A stretch of 64,000 bases of DNA, from assembly GCA_023548195.1 (NCBI GenBank), contig JAJHZJ010000270.1, positions 930,001 to 994,000 on the forward strand, in the 5' to 3' direction. Shown here piece by piece: positions 32,371 to 42,649 of the stretch. The first letter of the stretch is position 1, and every line of letters starts with the position of its first letter. The notes below the pieces were generated by a model that worked only from the letters and a program-made list of their open reading frames with translations, was not told the origin of the DNA and did not search any database. This DNA comes from Bettongia penicillata ogilbyi. Taxonomy: Eukaryota > Chordata > Mammalia > Diprotodontia > Potoroidae. The translations under genes and the position numbers were made by a program.

Positions 32371-32389
32371 GGGTATGTTGACCTGCTAT

Positions 32390-32635
32390 TTTAGAGGCAG
32401 AGAGCTAGACTTGAAGTCAGGAGAGAGCTGGCTTTGAATCCTCCCTCTAACATTTATCATCTATGTAGCCATGGACAAGTCAGTCTGCCTCTCCCAGCCT
32501 CAGTTTCCTATAAAATGGGGGAATAATATATAGAACACATCTCATTTAGAGGATGGATTAAATGAGATAATGTAAATAAAGATATCTCCAACCTTCAGAA
32601 TTGCAGACTGTCAGCTGTTATTATTCTTATTTTCT
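32390..32635 (+). repeat. full-length MIR
   Basis: Runs from 'ggcagagagctagacttgaa', through 'tttgaatcctccctctaaca' and 'gcctcagtttcctataaaat', to 'gttattattcttatt'. Confidence 0.7.
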
Positions 32636-32872
32636 AACTCTGCTGAGGCTAGAACTAGTGAAAGAGGGCTTCTAATCTGTAGCAAGAGGAGAAATGAAGG
32701 AGATTCTGAACTTGATCTCTCTCCCAAGTCCCTTTAACACACACATCTCAGTGTCAGGACAGCATATTCTGTAGACAGCTAGGAAGTGCAGTGAGTGCTA
32801 CCAATAGCTAGTTTATATGGTTCTCTCTCAAGATAGATAGATAAATGATAGATATATGGATATGTATATACA

Positions 32873-32874
<2 letters not shown>

Positions 32875-32941
<67 letters not shown>
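32875..32941 (+). repeat. (TC)n microsatellite
   Basis: Uninterrupted dinucleotide run of 67 bases, preceded by a short GATA tract (32833-32857). Long purine/pyrimidine mirror tracts can adopt triplex (H-DNA) structure. Confidence 0.95.
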
Positions 32942-32942
<1 letters not shown>

Positions 32943-33014
32943 TACTTTTGCAAAGTGTTTTTCAAATAAAATATTGTTATCCTCACACAATCCAGGCAGG
33001 TCGGTGCTGTTATC

Positions 33015-33405
33015 AGTTAAGTGGATAGAAGACTGGATCTGGAGTCAGGAAGACCTAAGTTCTGATGTGGTCTTAGACATTTACTAGCTGTGTGACCCTG
33101 GGCAAGTCACTGAAATTCTGTCTGCTTCAGCTTCCTAACCTGTACAATGGGGATGATAATAATACCTACCTCACAGGGTTGTTTTGAGGATAAAACGAGA
33201 TTTGGAAAATACTCTACAAACTTTAAATCATTGTTTCTATTATTCTGGTTATTCTAGTTCTGGATTCAAATCACTCACTGGTTGTATAAGTTTGGATAAG
33301 TCAGTTCCCTTGTTGGATCTCCATTTCCTCCTCTATGAGAATGAAGTCGTGTATGAGATGATTGCTGGGGTCCCTTCAATCTCGGATGTTCCATCATTTG
33401 ATGGC
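33015..33405 (+). repeat. full-length MIR plus a second MIR
   Basis: The first copy (33015-33245) has 'tggagtcaggaagacctaag', 'agctgtgtgaccctgggcaa' and 'acctcacagggttgttttga'. The second copy (33250-33405) has 'ctggattcaaatcactcact' and 'catttcctcctctatgaga'. The 152-codon frame at 33184-33642 is made entirely of these repeats. Confidence 0.7.
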
Positions 33406-33429
33406 TTAAGTGAAATCGAATGCATGAAA

Positions 33430-33610
33430 GGGCAGAACCTCAGAGACTTTCTAGTCCAATCTCATTTTGAAGATGGGGAAACTGAGGCCTGGAAAGGACA
33501 AACAACTTTCCCAAGATCTAACCGGGAGAACTCAGGGTCAGAGATTGGATTTGAGGTCAGAGGTCTATTTAGTCCTCTGTACCATAATCCCTCCAAAGAT
33601 AATATGACCA
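33430..33610 (-). repeat. antisense MIR-related repeat
   Basis: 'agtccaatctcattttgaag', 'atggggaaactgaggcctgg' and 'ttggatttgaggtcagaggt'. Confidence 0.55.
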
Positions 33611-33614
33611 CTAA

Positions 33615-34435
33615 GAATCCCAGGCATGACAGGAATATTTGACTAAAATTATTCACACTGCATGTACATGCCAGCCCATCTGGGGTACTGTTTGGGTGGC
33701 CTGCCAATACATAGCAAACCAAAAGTCAAAAGGGATTATTTAAAATTGCACATACCGGGAACACCCTAGTTTTCAAGAAAAGTGCTGCATGGGCAGAAAC
33801 AGGTTTTTCTTAACTCTCATCCAAAATACTCCCACAAAGCAAACTTCCCAGCTCCTAATTTCTCAGTTGGGAAAGGTCTGTAGAGAGCCAGAGAAGGCAG
33901 GCTTGGATTTCAGTGACTCAGGAAGGCTTCCTGTTTGAATCAAAGGTAACTCGGTTTGTGCCACAGAGCTGGAAGTTTGCAAATGGTGATTTTTCTGGAT
34001 GTATGGCCCACATGCTCTGTACTTTGACTGACTGTATAGATGTGACTGATAGACAGATCTGACTCTGCAGTTGTTGCCAACTGTACCAGCTTTTTGTGAT
34101 TTGAGCTTGAAAAGGCAGTATGCTTTTGTAAAGTCAGAGACTTCAGCGGCTGTTTCCTTCCATATAATGCCATGGGCAAGATTCATCCGTTCTTTGGGTT
34201 TTCTCCCAAGGTTAAAAGACAACAGTGACAGCTGTGGTATAACAGTTAAATCAGGGGTGGAGGTGGAGGTGGGAGAAGAGCTTGTCACATAGTGAGAGCA
34301 AGGGACAACTGATGACAACTCTGTTGGCATCCCTACAGTAACAAGAGGACTCAGGGTAGGGCCCCAGCATGTTGGTGCATTTATGGTTGAAGATGGAGAG
34401 CAGGCAGGTGCAGATGGTTAGTGAGCACAGCTCTC
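33615..34435. other. no recognisable feature
   Basis: 820 bases without confident repeats. The longest frame (minus, 33863-34330) has no domain that I recognise. Confidence 0.4.
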
Positions 34436-34439
34436 TTAG

Positions 34440-34775
34440 AGCATTGACATGAAAAGAGCACTAGATTTAGAGTCAGAGGGACCTGATTTAGCATTCTGAC
34501 TCTTTTGGACCAGAGTGCTGTGAGAGCCTGGAAGGTGGAAGTTGAGATGGCAAGGTGTTGTAGTAGACTTGGGGGATGACATGAATTCAGACCTTGTGTG
34601 ACCCTGGGCAACTTCACCTCTTGTGCCTCAGTTTCCTCATATGTAAAATGGGCATAATAGTAGCCCATATCTTCCACAGCTGTTGTGAGAATCAAACTGG
34701 AAAACTTACTATCTTATGGTGCTTTGCAAACCTTAAAGGCCCATAGAAATGTCAGTAATTATTGTTACTATCTCT
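34440..34775 (+). repeat. MIR copies
   Basis: A head fragment 'gagcactagatttagagtca' (34455-34500) is followed after a gap by 'ttgtgtgaccctgggcaact', 'gcctcagtttcctcatatgt' and 'ggtgctttgcaaaccttaaa' (34590-34775). Confidence 0.65.
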
Positions 34776-34899
34776 GCTACAGCTGTCAGTCCTCCAGCTT
34801 CCCACAACAAGTGGAGGAGACCCGGGGGAAGTGAACCCTGCATTGCCCTGAGGTAGACTGATGTGGGTCCTTTGGGTAGGGAGGGATATCAAGGCAGTT

Positions 34900-35165
34900 C
34901 CAATCTAAGACTGGTGTCTAAGTGGCCACTGGTCCCCATTACCTGTGGGCTCTCAGGCAAGGCTCTTGTTTTGAATAAGCATTTTAAAGCACCTCCTGTG
35001 TGTGGGGCACTAAAGCTATAAAGACAAAGCAAAGTAGTCTCTGCTCTCCAGAAACTTAGATGTAATTGAATTTTCTTTTTTCTCTGAACTTCACTTCTTT
35101 CATCTGTAAAGTGAGGTGATTGGACTCAACTCTAAGGGTCCTAAATGGCTCTAAATCCTATGGTT
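34900..35165 (+). repeat. MIR split by an antisense SINE-like insertion
   Basis: The left half ends 'ctgtgggctctcaggcaagg' near 34965. The right half resumes 'acttcacttctttcatctgt' at 35088 and ends 'ggctctaaatcctatg'. The insertion (about 34975-35075, minus) has 'cctgtgtgtggggcactaaa' and 'ctgctctccagaaactta'. Confidence 0.5.
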
Positions 35166-35440
35166 TAGAACTCGAACTTGTAGAGAGAAAGTTTAAAAAA
35201 TAGACTTGGAAGTTAGCTGACTTGGTTGGGTTCAAGTCCTGGCTCCAACACTTAACTGTCTCAGAACCTCAGATCTGTAAAATGGGGATCATAGAATTGG
35301 GAGCTGAGTCTTCAAAGACTGGTCTATTTATTGGTGAAGAAACTGAAGCCCGGAAGGCTAAGAGACATGTCCATATCACCGAGGTAGGCTCTAGCAATGT
35401 TTGGATTTGAACACAAGACCTCCTTTTTGCATTGCTTGCC
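35166..35440. repeat. sense MIR followed by antisense MIR-related repeat
   Basis: The plus copy (35195-35290) has 'gggttcaagtcctggctcca'. The minus copy (35290-35440) has 'ggtgaagaaactgaagcccg' and 'tttggatttgaacacaagac'. Confidence 0.5.
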
Positions 35441-35619
35441 TTAACTAGATTGTAGGCAGGCCTGCTCAAAATAACTTATCTAAATTGCCTGTAACTTAAA
35501 GCATGGTATCATAGGTGGAGAAAACTCTGCAAGTTCTCAGCCAATGAACCAAGAAATCGTGGGGAAAGGTAGGTAATATGGTGGAAAGAAGTGACCTAAT
35601 CCTGGCTCTGGGCCTTGGC

Positions 35620-35825
35620 TCGGGCTGTCAGTCTCTCATGCTTGGAATGTATTCCCTTCTCACCCCTAAGTTTCTTTCAAGGCTTAGCTCAAGTGCTAAC
35701 TTCTTTCCCAAGTCCCCAGCTGTTGGTGCCCTCCCACCTCCTTTCCTCCAACTGATTGGTATTTATTGTCTTAGATTTTTAGATTTTTATACAAAAGGAA
35801 TAGTGCTTAGCACCGAATAAGCTCC
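35620..35825 (+). repeat. L2 3' end
   Basis: 'gcttggaatgtattcccttc', 'caaggcttagctcaagtgct' and 'agtgcttagcaccgaataag'. Confidence 0.65.
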
Positions 35826-35829
35826 CACT

Positions 35830-36075
35830 GTCAGTCAATATAAAGCACCTATTGTGTGTCAGGCTTTGTGCTAAGTGCTGGGGATACAAAAAGGAGCAAA
35901 AGGCATTCCCTGCCCCCAAGAAGCTCAAGATCTAATGGGAGAGATGACAGGCAAAACCTCCCAGCTATAGAAAGGATAAATAGGAAAAATCAAAAGAAGA
36001 AGGCACTTAGAATGAAGAGGGTTTGGGAAAGGTTTCCTGTAGGAGGTGGGATTTTAGGTAGGACTTGAGGGAAGC
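35830..36075 (-). repeat. antisense SINE-like repeat ('ggggatacaaag' family), long copy
   Basis: 'gcacctattgtgtgtcaggc', 'gctggggatacaaaaaggag', 'ctcaagatctaatgggagag' and the downstream body 'ggaaaggtttcctgtaggag'. Confidence 0.65.
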
Positions 36076-36109
36076 CAGCTGACTTTTCAAATATCTTTTC
36101 ATTAATTCA

Positions 36110-36610
36110 GTTAGTGTTTAGTTCTATGCCAGCATATTATTTCTCCTGGTAGAATGTAAGCTCTATTTTACATGTCGGGGCAGGGTTTATTTTATGTTTT
36201 TTTGTGTCTGTATTCCCAGCATCTCAAATAGTGCCTGGCATAAGGGTAGGCTCCTAATTGATACTGGATGATTACCACCAACCAGTCTAGTCATTGACCT
36301 TGAATGAGCCACAACCTCTGAGGCTTCACTTTTTTCATCTGGAAAACAGGGAGGCTGTAATGGATTGTTTTCCAATCACAACATGGTGGTTCCTATTTTT
36401 TTTTTAAATTAGTAACTTATAAACGCCTACCCTGGGGTAACAAGCACTGTGTTCATTTATTAACCATTTTTATAAGTAGAAAATAAGCTCATTGAGTGGC
36501 AGGAATTGTTTCTTTTTTTTCTTTCTTTTCATCTCTGTATTTTCAGCATCTACTAGCATCATGCCTGGCACATAGGGGGCTCATAACAGAATTCTTCTAG
36601 TTCAGTCTCA
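36110..36610 (+). repeat. two L2 3' ends with a MIR piece between
   Basis: L2 at 36145-36260 ('gtctgtattcccagcatctc', 'gtgcctggcataagggtagg'). MIR at 36295-36385 ('ttcatctggaaaacagggag'). L2 at 36475-36590 ('ctgtattttcagcatctact', 'catgcctggcacataggggg'). Confidence 0.6.
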
Positions 36611-36639
36611 GATCCACACACACAAAACAGTTAAGACAG

Positions 36640-37095
36640 TCCTTTTCTTTTAATCAGGACACTTATTGGAAATGACAGTGACATAAACAAGTGTTGAATG
36701 ATGACTAACATGAGAGCTGAAGACAACCGCCTTTGCCCTTTTGCAAATGTCACCCTGGCCAGTCATTATTTTGGGGGCGCTCTTCATCAAAGGGTAAGCC
36801 TGATGTGGAAGCTGATAGCATTTTTTGGAAGGTTCCTTGCTTGGCTCCAGGGTGGCTAGAATACTGAAATAAAGCAGACCAGAGGGTTCTGCAGACAGCT
36901 GCATGAGGTTCTTCACACCTGGAGCTGCGGAAAAGAAACTGGGGGTTTTTCGTTTGTTTTTTCAAATGGCACTTTTGGTTCTGTGTCGACTGATTCCCCC
37001 TCTTTGGTTACTCTGGTTTCAGTCGTTGCAAACTCCACGAACCCTAGGAGTCCAAGATACTTTGTGCTGGGAAACGCTTTTATAAATTAAAATCG
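36640..37095. other. repeat-free flank of the CpG-rich block
   Basis: No recognised repeat. The minus-strand frames 36650-36916 and 36750-36965 overlap each other in different registers, so at most one could be real; neither resembles a known family. Confidence 0.35.
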
Positions 37096-37099
37096 CCGT

Positions 37100-38129
37100 C
37101 CTGGAAGAGACTTTTTCCTCGGGCTTAGGGGGGACGCCCTTGCCTGGTCTCCCATCCACCCCGGTGGGCTGCTTGTTTGCGAGCCCCCCGGCTGTTCAAG
37201 GGGCTACCTTCGGATTTCTACTTGGAGGCGGGGCCCCTGAGCCCCCTCCCGGTCCTCAGACCTCCTGGGTGTCGGTCCCTGCCTGGGACGGTCCGCTCCC
37301 CCAGTGCCCAGGGCTGGATTCCCGTGCATGACCTCGCTTCCTCTGGATGTGCACTCTGATTGGCTTGGCTCGGGATCCCCACGGCAGGCAGCACTAGAGA
37401 GGCCCCAGGTTTGGGGGCGGGGGGGCCCACGCCACAGACGCGCAGCCCCGGAGCTCGCTTGACCTGCTGCATCCTCCCGGGCTTTTCAAGTCAAGGAACC
37501 CCGACTTCCTGAAATTGTTGCACTGGATGTAAGCGCTGCCTCTGGAGAAGGGGTTGGCATGGGGGGGCCGGGGTGGGGGCAGGACCAGGAGGAGGCGGGG
37601 GGAGTGGGAGGATGGAGAGTAACTTCAGCCTTGCGCCCCCAGAACAGGGTGAGCCGGAGGCTGCGCGGAGCCCTGCGAGGCAGACCTGCCTGCGCGCTGG
37701 CTTTGCTCGGGTTCTCAGCCCCGGGCCGGCCCCCAGTCCGTAGTCCTGCGGTGGGATGTGAAGGGCCGGCGGCCGGACAGGGCTGGGCAGGGCACGGCAG
37801 GGCAGGGCTGGGCTGGGCAGGGCTGGGCAGCCGGCCGCCAGCTCCGGGCAGACCTGCACCCTTGTCCGCCTCCCTCCGTGCCTGCCGGAGAGCTGAGGAG
37901 CCGGACCCCGCGCGGGACCAGAGAGGGGTGAGTGGGAGCCGCCCCCCGCGCGGGGCCGGGCGGAGAGCGAGGTCCCGGGACAAAGCCAGCCCCGCCAACG
38001 GACGCGCGCTCCGGCCCGGCGTGGGGGCTCCGCGCGGGTGGGGGGGACCCTCCCTTGTTTACCGCCTCGGGGGGCGCTCCGGGGCTGCCTGGGGCACCAG
38101 CCGTGTTAGCGGCGGCCTCTGCCGGGTGA
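37100..38129. promoter_or_regulatory. CpG-rich block, left half (candidate promoter)
   Basis: CpG density rises sharply here against a CpG-poor background, densest at 37640-38130 ('ggaggctgcgcggagccctg', 'cgcgcggggccgggcgg'). Marsupial genomes are generally CpG-poor, so a block like this usually marks a promoter. Two splice-donor-like sites on the + strand are GAGGG|GTGAGT (donor at 37928) and CCGG|GTGAGA (donor at 38126), compatible with a non-coding or short first exon read to the right. No gene identity can be given. Open frames here (37559-38209 plus, 37486-37998 minus) are long because GC-rich DNA lacks stops. Confidence 0.5.
37805..37827 (+). other. G-quadruplex motif
   Basis: Five GGG runs separated by two-base loops (CT, CT, CA, CT), in a short-period repeat of GGGCTGGGCA type covering about 37780-37830. 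It meets the usual G3+ with loops of 1-7 rule with room to spare. Confidence 0.7.
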
Positions 38130-40351
38130 GAGCGAGCGTGTGTGTATGTGTCTGTATTGTGTGTTGTGTGTCTATATTATGTGTCTGTGTATTGTGTGAG
38201 TGTGTGTGATGTGTGTATTATGTGTGTCTGTGTCTGTATTGTGTGTGGGTATTGTGTGTCTGTGTATTGTGTGTGTGATGTGTGTGTATTATGTGTGTCT
38301 GTATTGTCTGAGTGTGTGTGGTTGTATTGTGTGTCTGTGTGTATTGTGTGTATTGTGTGTCTGTGTGTACGTATTGTGTGAGTGTGTGTGTACTGTGTGT
38401 CTGTGTGTGTGATATGGTGTGAGTAAGTGTATGTGTCTGTATTGTGTGTGTGTTATGTGTCTGTGTGTGATGTGGTGTGTGTGTCTGTATTGTGTGTGTA
38501 TTGTGTGAGTGTGTGTGATGTGTGTCTGTATTGTCTGAGTGTGTGTGGTTGTATTGTGTGTCTGTGTGTACATATTGTGTGAGTGTGTGATGTGTGTGTA
38601 CTGTGTGTCTGTGTGTGATATGGTGTGTGTATGTGTATGTGTCTGTATTGTGTGTGTTATGTGTCTGTGTGTGATGTGGTGTGTGTGTCTGTATTGTGTG
38701 TGTATTGTGTCTGTGTGTATTGTGTGAGTGTGTGTGATGTGTGTCTGTATTATGTGTGTCTGTGTGTATTGTGTGTCTGTGTGTACATATTGTGTGAGTG
38801 TGTGATGTGTGTGTACTGTGTGTCTGTGTGTGATATGGTGTGTGTATGTGTATGTGTCTGTATTGTGTGTGTTATGTGTCTGTGTGTGATGTGGTGTGTG
38901 TGTCTGTATTGTGTGTGTATTGTGTCTGTGTGTATTGTGTGAGTGTGTGTGATGTGTGTCTGTATTATGTGTGTCTGTGTGTATTGTGTGTCTGTGTGTA
39001 CATATTGTGTGAGTGTGTGATGTGTGTGTACTGTGTGTCTGTGTGTGATATGGTGTGTGTATGTGTATGTGTCTGTATTGTGTGTGTTATGTGTCTGTGT
39101 GTGATGTGGTGTGTGTGTCTGTATTGTGTGTGTATTGTGTCTGTGTGTATTGTGTGAGTGTGTGTGATGTGTGTCTGTATTATGTGTGTCTGTGTGTATT
39201 GTGTGTCTGTGTGTACATATTGTGTGAGTGTGTGATGTGTGTGTACTGTGTGTCTGTGTGTGATATGGTGTGTGTATGTGTATGTGTCTGTATTGTGTGT
39301 GTTATGTGTCTGTGTGTGATGTGGTGTGTGTGTCTGTATTGTGTGTGTATTGTGTGAGTGTGTGTGATGTGTGTCTGTATTGTCTGAGTGTGTGTGGTTG
39401 TATTGTGTGTCTGTGTGTACATATTGTGTGAGTGTGTGATGTGTGTGTACTGTGTGTCTGTGTGTGATATGGTGTGTGTATGTGTATGTGTCTGTATTGT
39501 GTGTGTTATGTGTCTGTGTGTGATGTGGTGTGTGTGTCTGTATTGTGTGTGTATTGTGTGAGTGTGTGTGATGTGTGTCTGTATTGTCTGAGTGTGTGTG
39601 GTTGTATTGTGTGTCTGTGTGTACATATTGTGTGAGTGTGTGATGTGTGTGTACTGTGTGTCTGTGTGTGATATGGTGTGTGTATGTGTATGTGTCTGTA
39701 TTGTGTGTGTTATGTGTCTGTGTGTGATGTGGTGTGTGTGTCTGTATTGTGTGTGTATTGTGTCTGTGTGTATTGTGTGAGTGTGTGTGATGTGTGTCTG
39801 TATTATGTGTCTGTGTGTATTGTGTGTCTGTGGGTACATATTGTGTGAGTGTGTGATGTGTGTGTACTGTGTGTCTGTGTGTGATATGGTGTGTGTATGT
39901 GTATGTGTCTGTATTGTGTGTGTTATGTGTCTGTGTGTATTGTGTGAGTGTGTATTGTGTGTGTGTGATGCAGTGTGTGTACGTATTATGTGTCTGTATT
40001 GTGTGTGTTATGTGTCTGTGTGTGATGTGGTGTGTGTGTACTGTGTGTGTGTACTGTGTCTGTATTGCGTGTCTTTGTGTCTGTATTGTGTGTGTGTACG
40101 TATTATGTGTCTGTATTGTGTGTGTGTGTACATATTGTGTGAGTGTGTGATGTATGTGTACTGTGTGTCTGTGTGTGTGATATGGTGTGTGTATGTGTAT
40201 GTGTCTGTAGTGTGTGTGTATTGTGTCTGTGTGTATTGTGTGAGTGTGTATTGTGTCTGTGTGTATTGCGTGTGTGATGCAGTGTGTGTACGTATTATGT
40301 GTCTGTATTGTGTGTGTGTGTGTGTGTGTGTGTGTCTGTGTGTGTGTGTAT
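38130..40351 (+). repeat. 2.2 kb TG-rich tandem array with higher-order repeat of about 204-215 bases
   Basis: Built from GTGTGTCTGTATT-type words, nearly free of C except in CTG. The marker 'gatatggtgtg' occurs at 38411, 38617, 38832, 39047, 39262, 39466, 39670, 39883 and 40179. Spacings are 206, 215, 215, 215, 204, 204, 213 and 296. Units of 204 carry 'gtctgagtgtgtgtggttg'; units of 215 carry the 'tattatgtgtgtctgtg' version instead. The array sits inside CpG-rich DNA and ends in a pure (TG)n (40309-40349). Open frames in it on both strands follow from its lack of stop triplets. Alternating purine-pyrimidine DNA of this kind can form Z-DNA. Confidence 0.9.
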
Positions 40352-40985
40352 TGGAAGAAGCGGATCTGAAAGGAGAGGCGCGGGAGGGCAGTCTCCCCCG
40401 GACTCCGGGTCTTCCCCCGTCCCTTCCCCCAGCGCACACTTGGGGGGCCCGGACACGGCTGGGTCCCCGGTGCCTGCAGGCGCGTCCCGAGGGAGCCTCC
40501 TGCAGCCTGGGCTCCGCAGCCCAGGTTTAGAGCTGCAGCCGGGCTGAGAGCCCCGAGGACGCTGCGGGGGCGCCCTGGTCCGAGGCGGAGTTCCGAGTGC
40601 AGACGCCCTTGGCCGCCTGGGTCCGCCCGAGGTTCCCCCCAGGGCCCCTGCCCCGGCCCGCCTCTCTTGTTTACACTGACCACAGGCAAAGAGGGTTGGA
40701 GGGGCAGGCCCCGCGCTGTGGGGCTTCCTCCGTCTGGGTCTGGGAGAGGAACGTTATAAAGAAGGGGTGAACCATGGGGGCTCCCGCCTCCCCTCCCCCT
40801 CGGCGCCCCGAACCGTCTTTTGTGCTGTCAGCCACGAGCAGGGAGAGTATTTATAGAAGCCTCTGCGAGCCTGCGGGCGGCCAGGTTTCAATTACCCCTG
40901 CTTGCCCATCTGACTAAATGCAAGCTCGACAGCCACAGAGGGGCCCACGCCTGAAGCTGGCACCTCCGGCCGGCTGGGTGATGGC
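40352..40985. promoter_or_regulatory. CpG-rich block, right half (candidate promoter)
   Basis: GC/CpG-rich sequence resumes at the array edge ('gaagcggatctgaaaggaga', 'ccgaggcggagttccgag') and fades after about 40985. It contains TTATAAAG (40754-40761, plus) followed 13 bases later by an ATG in good context at 40774 opening only 47 codons. On the minus strand it contains CTATAAATAC (40847-40856). A fork-head-like TGTTTAC occurs here (40669) and in the left block (38057). Confidence 0.45.
40847..40856 (-). promoter_or_regulatory. TATA-like or MEF2-like box
   Basis: CTATAAATAC on the minus strand is close to an ideal TATA box. It would place a start near 40820, reading leftward into the CpG block. 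The same ten bases differ at one position from the MEF2 consensus YTAWWWWTAR. Nothing else in the sequence chooses between these. Confidence 0.35.
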
Positions 40986-40989
40986 CCTG

Positions 40990-41320
40990 GCAGAGCCGGC
41001 GACGGGGACTGGGAAAGCCAGGGTGAGAATCATTGATGTGTGAGGGAAACTGAGACCCAGATAAAGACAGTGCCTTTCTTTAGGTTCTCACATGGAGGGC
41101 TGCCAGCTGCTTGTACTTCATTCTCAAGATGATGGCATGACTTGCAGTTGACATTGGTTTGAGGGAGGGAGGGCTGTGCAGGGTCAACCGCCTCACTTTC
41201 TCCTGAGCCATCTGGGTCCAGTGGCCTGATATTCAACAGCATGACTGGAGATGGCCCCGATGCAATGGGAGACCCTGACCCTTTCTGGCTAAGGTCTCAC
41301 TTTAAGTGAGATACGCCCAT
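40990..41320. other. no recognisable feature
   Basis: Transition from CpG-rich block to ordinary sequence, no repeat recognised. Confidence 0.35.
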
Positions 41321-41324
41321 TTGC

Positions 41325-41505
41325 ATTCCACCCTGGAGAGATCATCTAAACCAAGGCCCTCATTTATAAAAAAGAAAACAGAACCCAGAGCAGGGAAGGG
41401 ACTTTCCCAAGGCCACACCGACCTTCACAGGGCAGAGTCAGAATCTGAAATCAGGTCCTTTGACGTCCAGAGCACCAATCTTCCCATTATACCACGCCAT
41501 TTCTA
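41325..41505 (-). repeat. antisense MIR-related repeat
   Basis: 'ggagagatcatctaaaccaa', 'actttcccaaggccacac' and 'cattataccacgccattt'. Confidence 0.55.
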
Positions 41506-41509
41506 GTTA

Positions 41510-42130
41510 TTCCTTCCTCAGTTAATCAGAAGAATCAGGCCCACCTTAAGTCAGGCAAGTCTGCAGGGTCCAATTTGTATTTGGAAGAAAATAAACAGAA
41601 TTTCTGTGGGCCAGCAAAGCAGGCTAAGGGACCTGAATGATCTGGACTCTCATTCATTGCTTTAACACAATGGCTCCTGCAGTAGCATTTGATCCATCGA
41701 GTTCTTTAAATTTTCCAGCCTCCCCAGGAGAACCCTCACTAAGAAACCCAAGATTGGAGGATTGATCCCTGCCAGTGGCCACCCTAACCACAGGTTGGAG
41801 CAGGAATGACATTTCTTTCCCAGATGCTGCTACATTTCACACAGTGCTGTAGGGAGCTGGGAAATTCCTCTCTTTGGGCAAAGGCAGCTCTTTTTCATTA
41901 TGCAAAGCAGTAGGTCAGGGCAGGAGGCGGGGAGAACCCAACTTAGAACTTTCAGAGAAGCTCTAATTACCCTCCATTTAAAATTAGCTGGCCAGAGAGA
42001 ATGAGGTTCCCCTCTCCTTCCTCTCTCCCCAAATGCCTTTTCTGTGTGCTTGAGAAAAACCGACCTTGTCTCCCTCTGAACCTTTGCTAATTTGTACTTT
42101 CTGGTTTTGCTTTTTGTCTTTGTGTATTTC
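41510..42130. other. no recognisable feature
   Basis: 620 bases without confident repeats. An octamer-like ATTATGCAAAG occurs at 41898-41908. Being repeat-free and next to the CpG block, it could hold a regulatory element. Confidence 0.35.
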
Positions 42131-42137
42131 TTAAGCT

Positions 42138-42372
42138 AGATGGCATACTGAATAGATCTCTGGGCTGGGAACCAGGAAGACCCATCTTCTTGAGTTCAAC
42201 TTCGCCCTCAGACACTTATTGGCTGTGTGACCCTGAGCAAGTCACCTAACCCCGTTTGCTCCAATTCCTCATCCTTAAAAAGACCAGAGAAGAAAAGTCA
42301 AACCATTCCAGTGTCTTTGCCAAGAGAACCCCAGTGGGGTCATGAAGAGTTAGATGTGACTGAATAATTTTT
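42138..42372 (+). mobile_element. near full-length MAR1-type SINE
   Basis: 'gatggcatactgaatagatc', 'cttgagttcaacttcgccct', 'ctgtgtgaccctgagcaagt' and the diagnostic 3' part 'gagaaccccagtggggtcat', 'gaagagttagatgtgactga'. Confidence 0.75.
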
Positions 42373-42374
42373 CT

Positions 42375-42645
42375 TAAGCCGGAGGTATGCTTTTTAGACA
42401 GAACTGGCAGACGAGAGTCAGACAGAGAGATGGAGCCAGAACCATAACATTTTCATCCGTTCCTTGTTCTTTCCAGGAGGTCCAAAGCTGAAGTAGTCTC
42501 CTGACAGGCACATGTAATGGAGGAGCCCAGACTGGGGCCCTGGCCCTTTGGCATGAACTAATTCATTGTACCATTTGAGCATTCTCTCTGAAGGCTGACC
42601 GTCAGTGGCCTAAAATACGTTGTATTACGTTTCCATTTTTACCCA
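42375..42645. other. no recognisable feature
   Basis: Nothing supported. Confidence 0.3.
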
Positions 42646-42649
42646 CATT

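Noticed and set aside
33184..33642. 152-codon frame
   Set aside because: Lies entirely in two MIR copies and an antisense MIR-related repeat.
37486..38209. Long overlapping frames on both strands in the CpG block (216, 170 and 122 codons)
   Set aside because: GC-rich DNA lacks stop codons; the frames overlap on opposite strands and show only Pro/Ala/Gly/Arg-rich low complexity.
38130..40351. Resemblance of the regular array to a CRISPR array
   Set aside because: There are no unique spacers between conserved repeats; every part of the unit is itself repeated, and the context is a vertebrate genome.
38142..40530. Several plus-strand Cys/Val-rich frames
   Set aside because: They repeat with the period of the array (starts 38625, 38840 and 39055 are 215 apart) and are translations of TGTGTG-type repeats.
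38965..40689. 574-codon minus-strand frame rich in His and Thr
   Set aside because: It begins with TTG, has almost no ATG, and its body is the antisense of the TG array, which contains no stop triplets in this register. It is a consequence of sequence composition.
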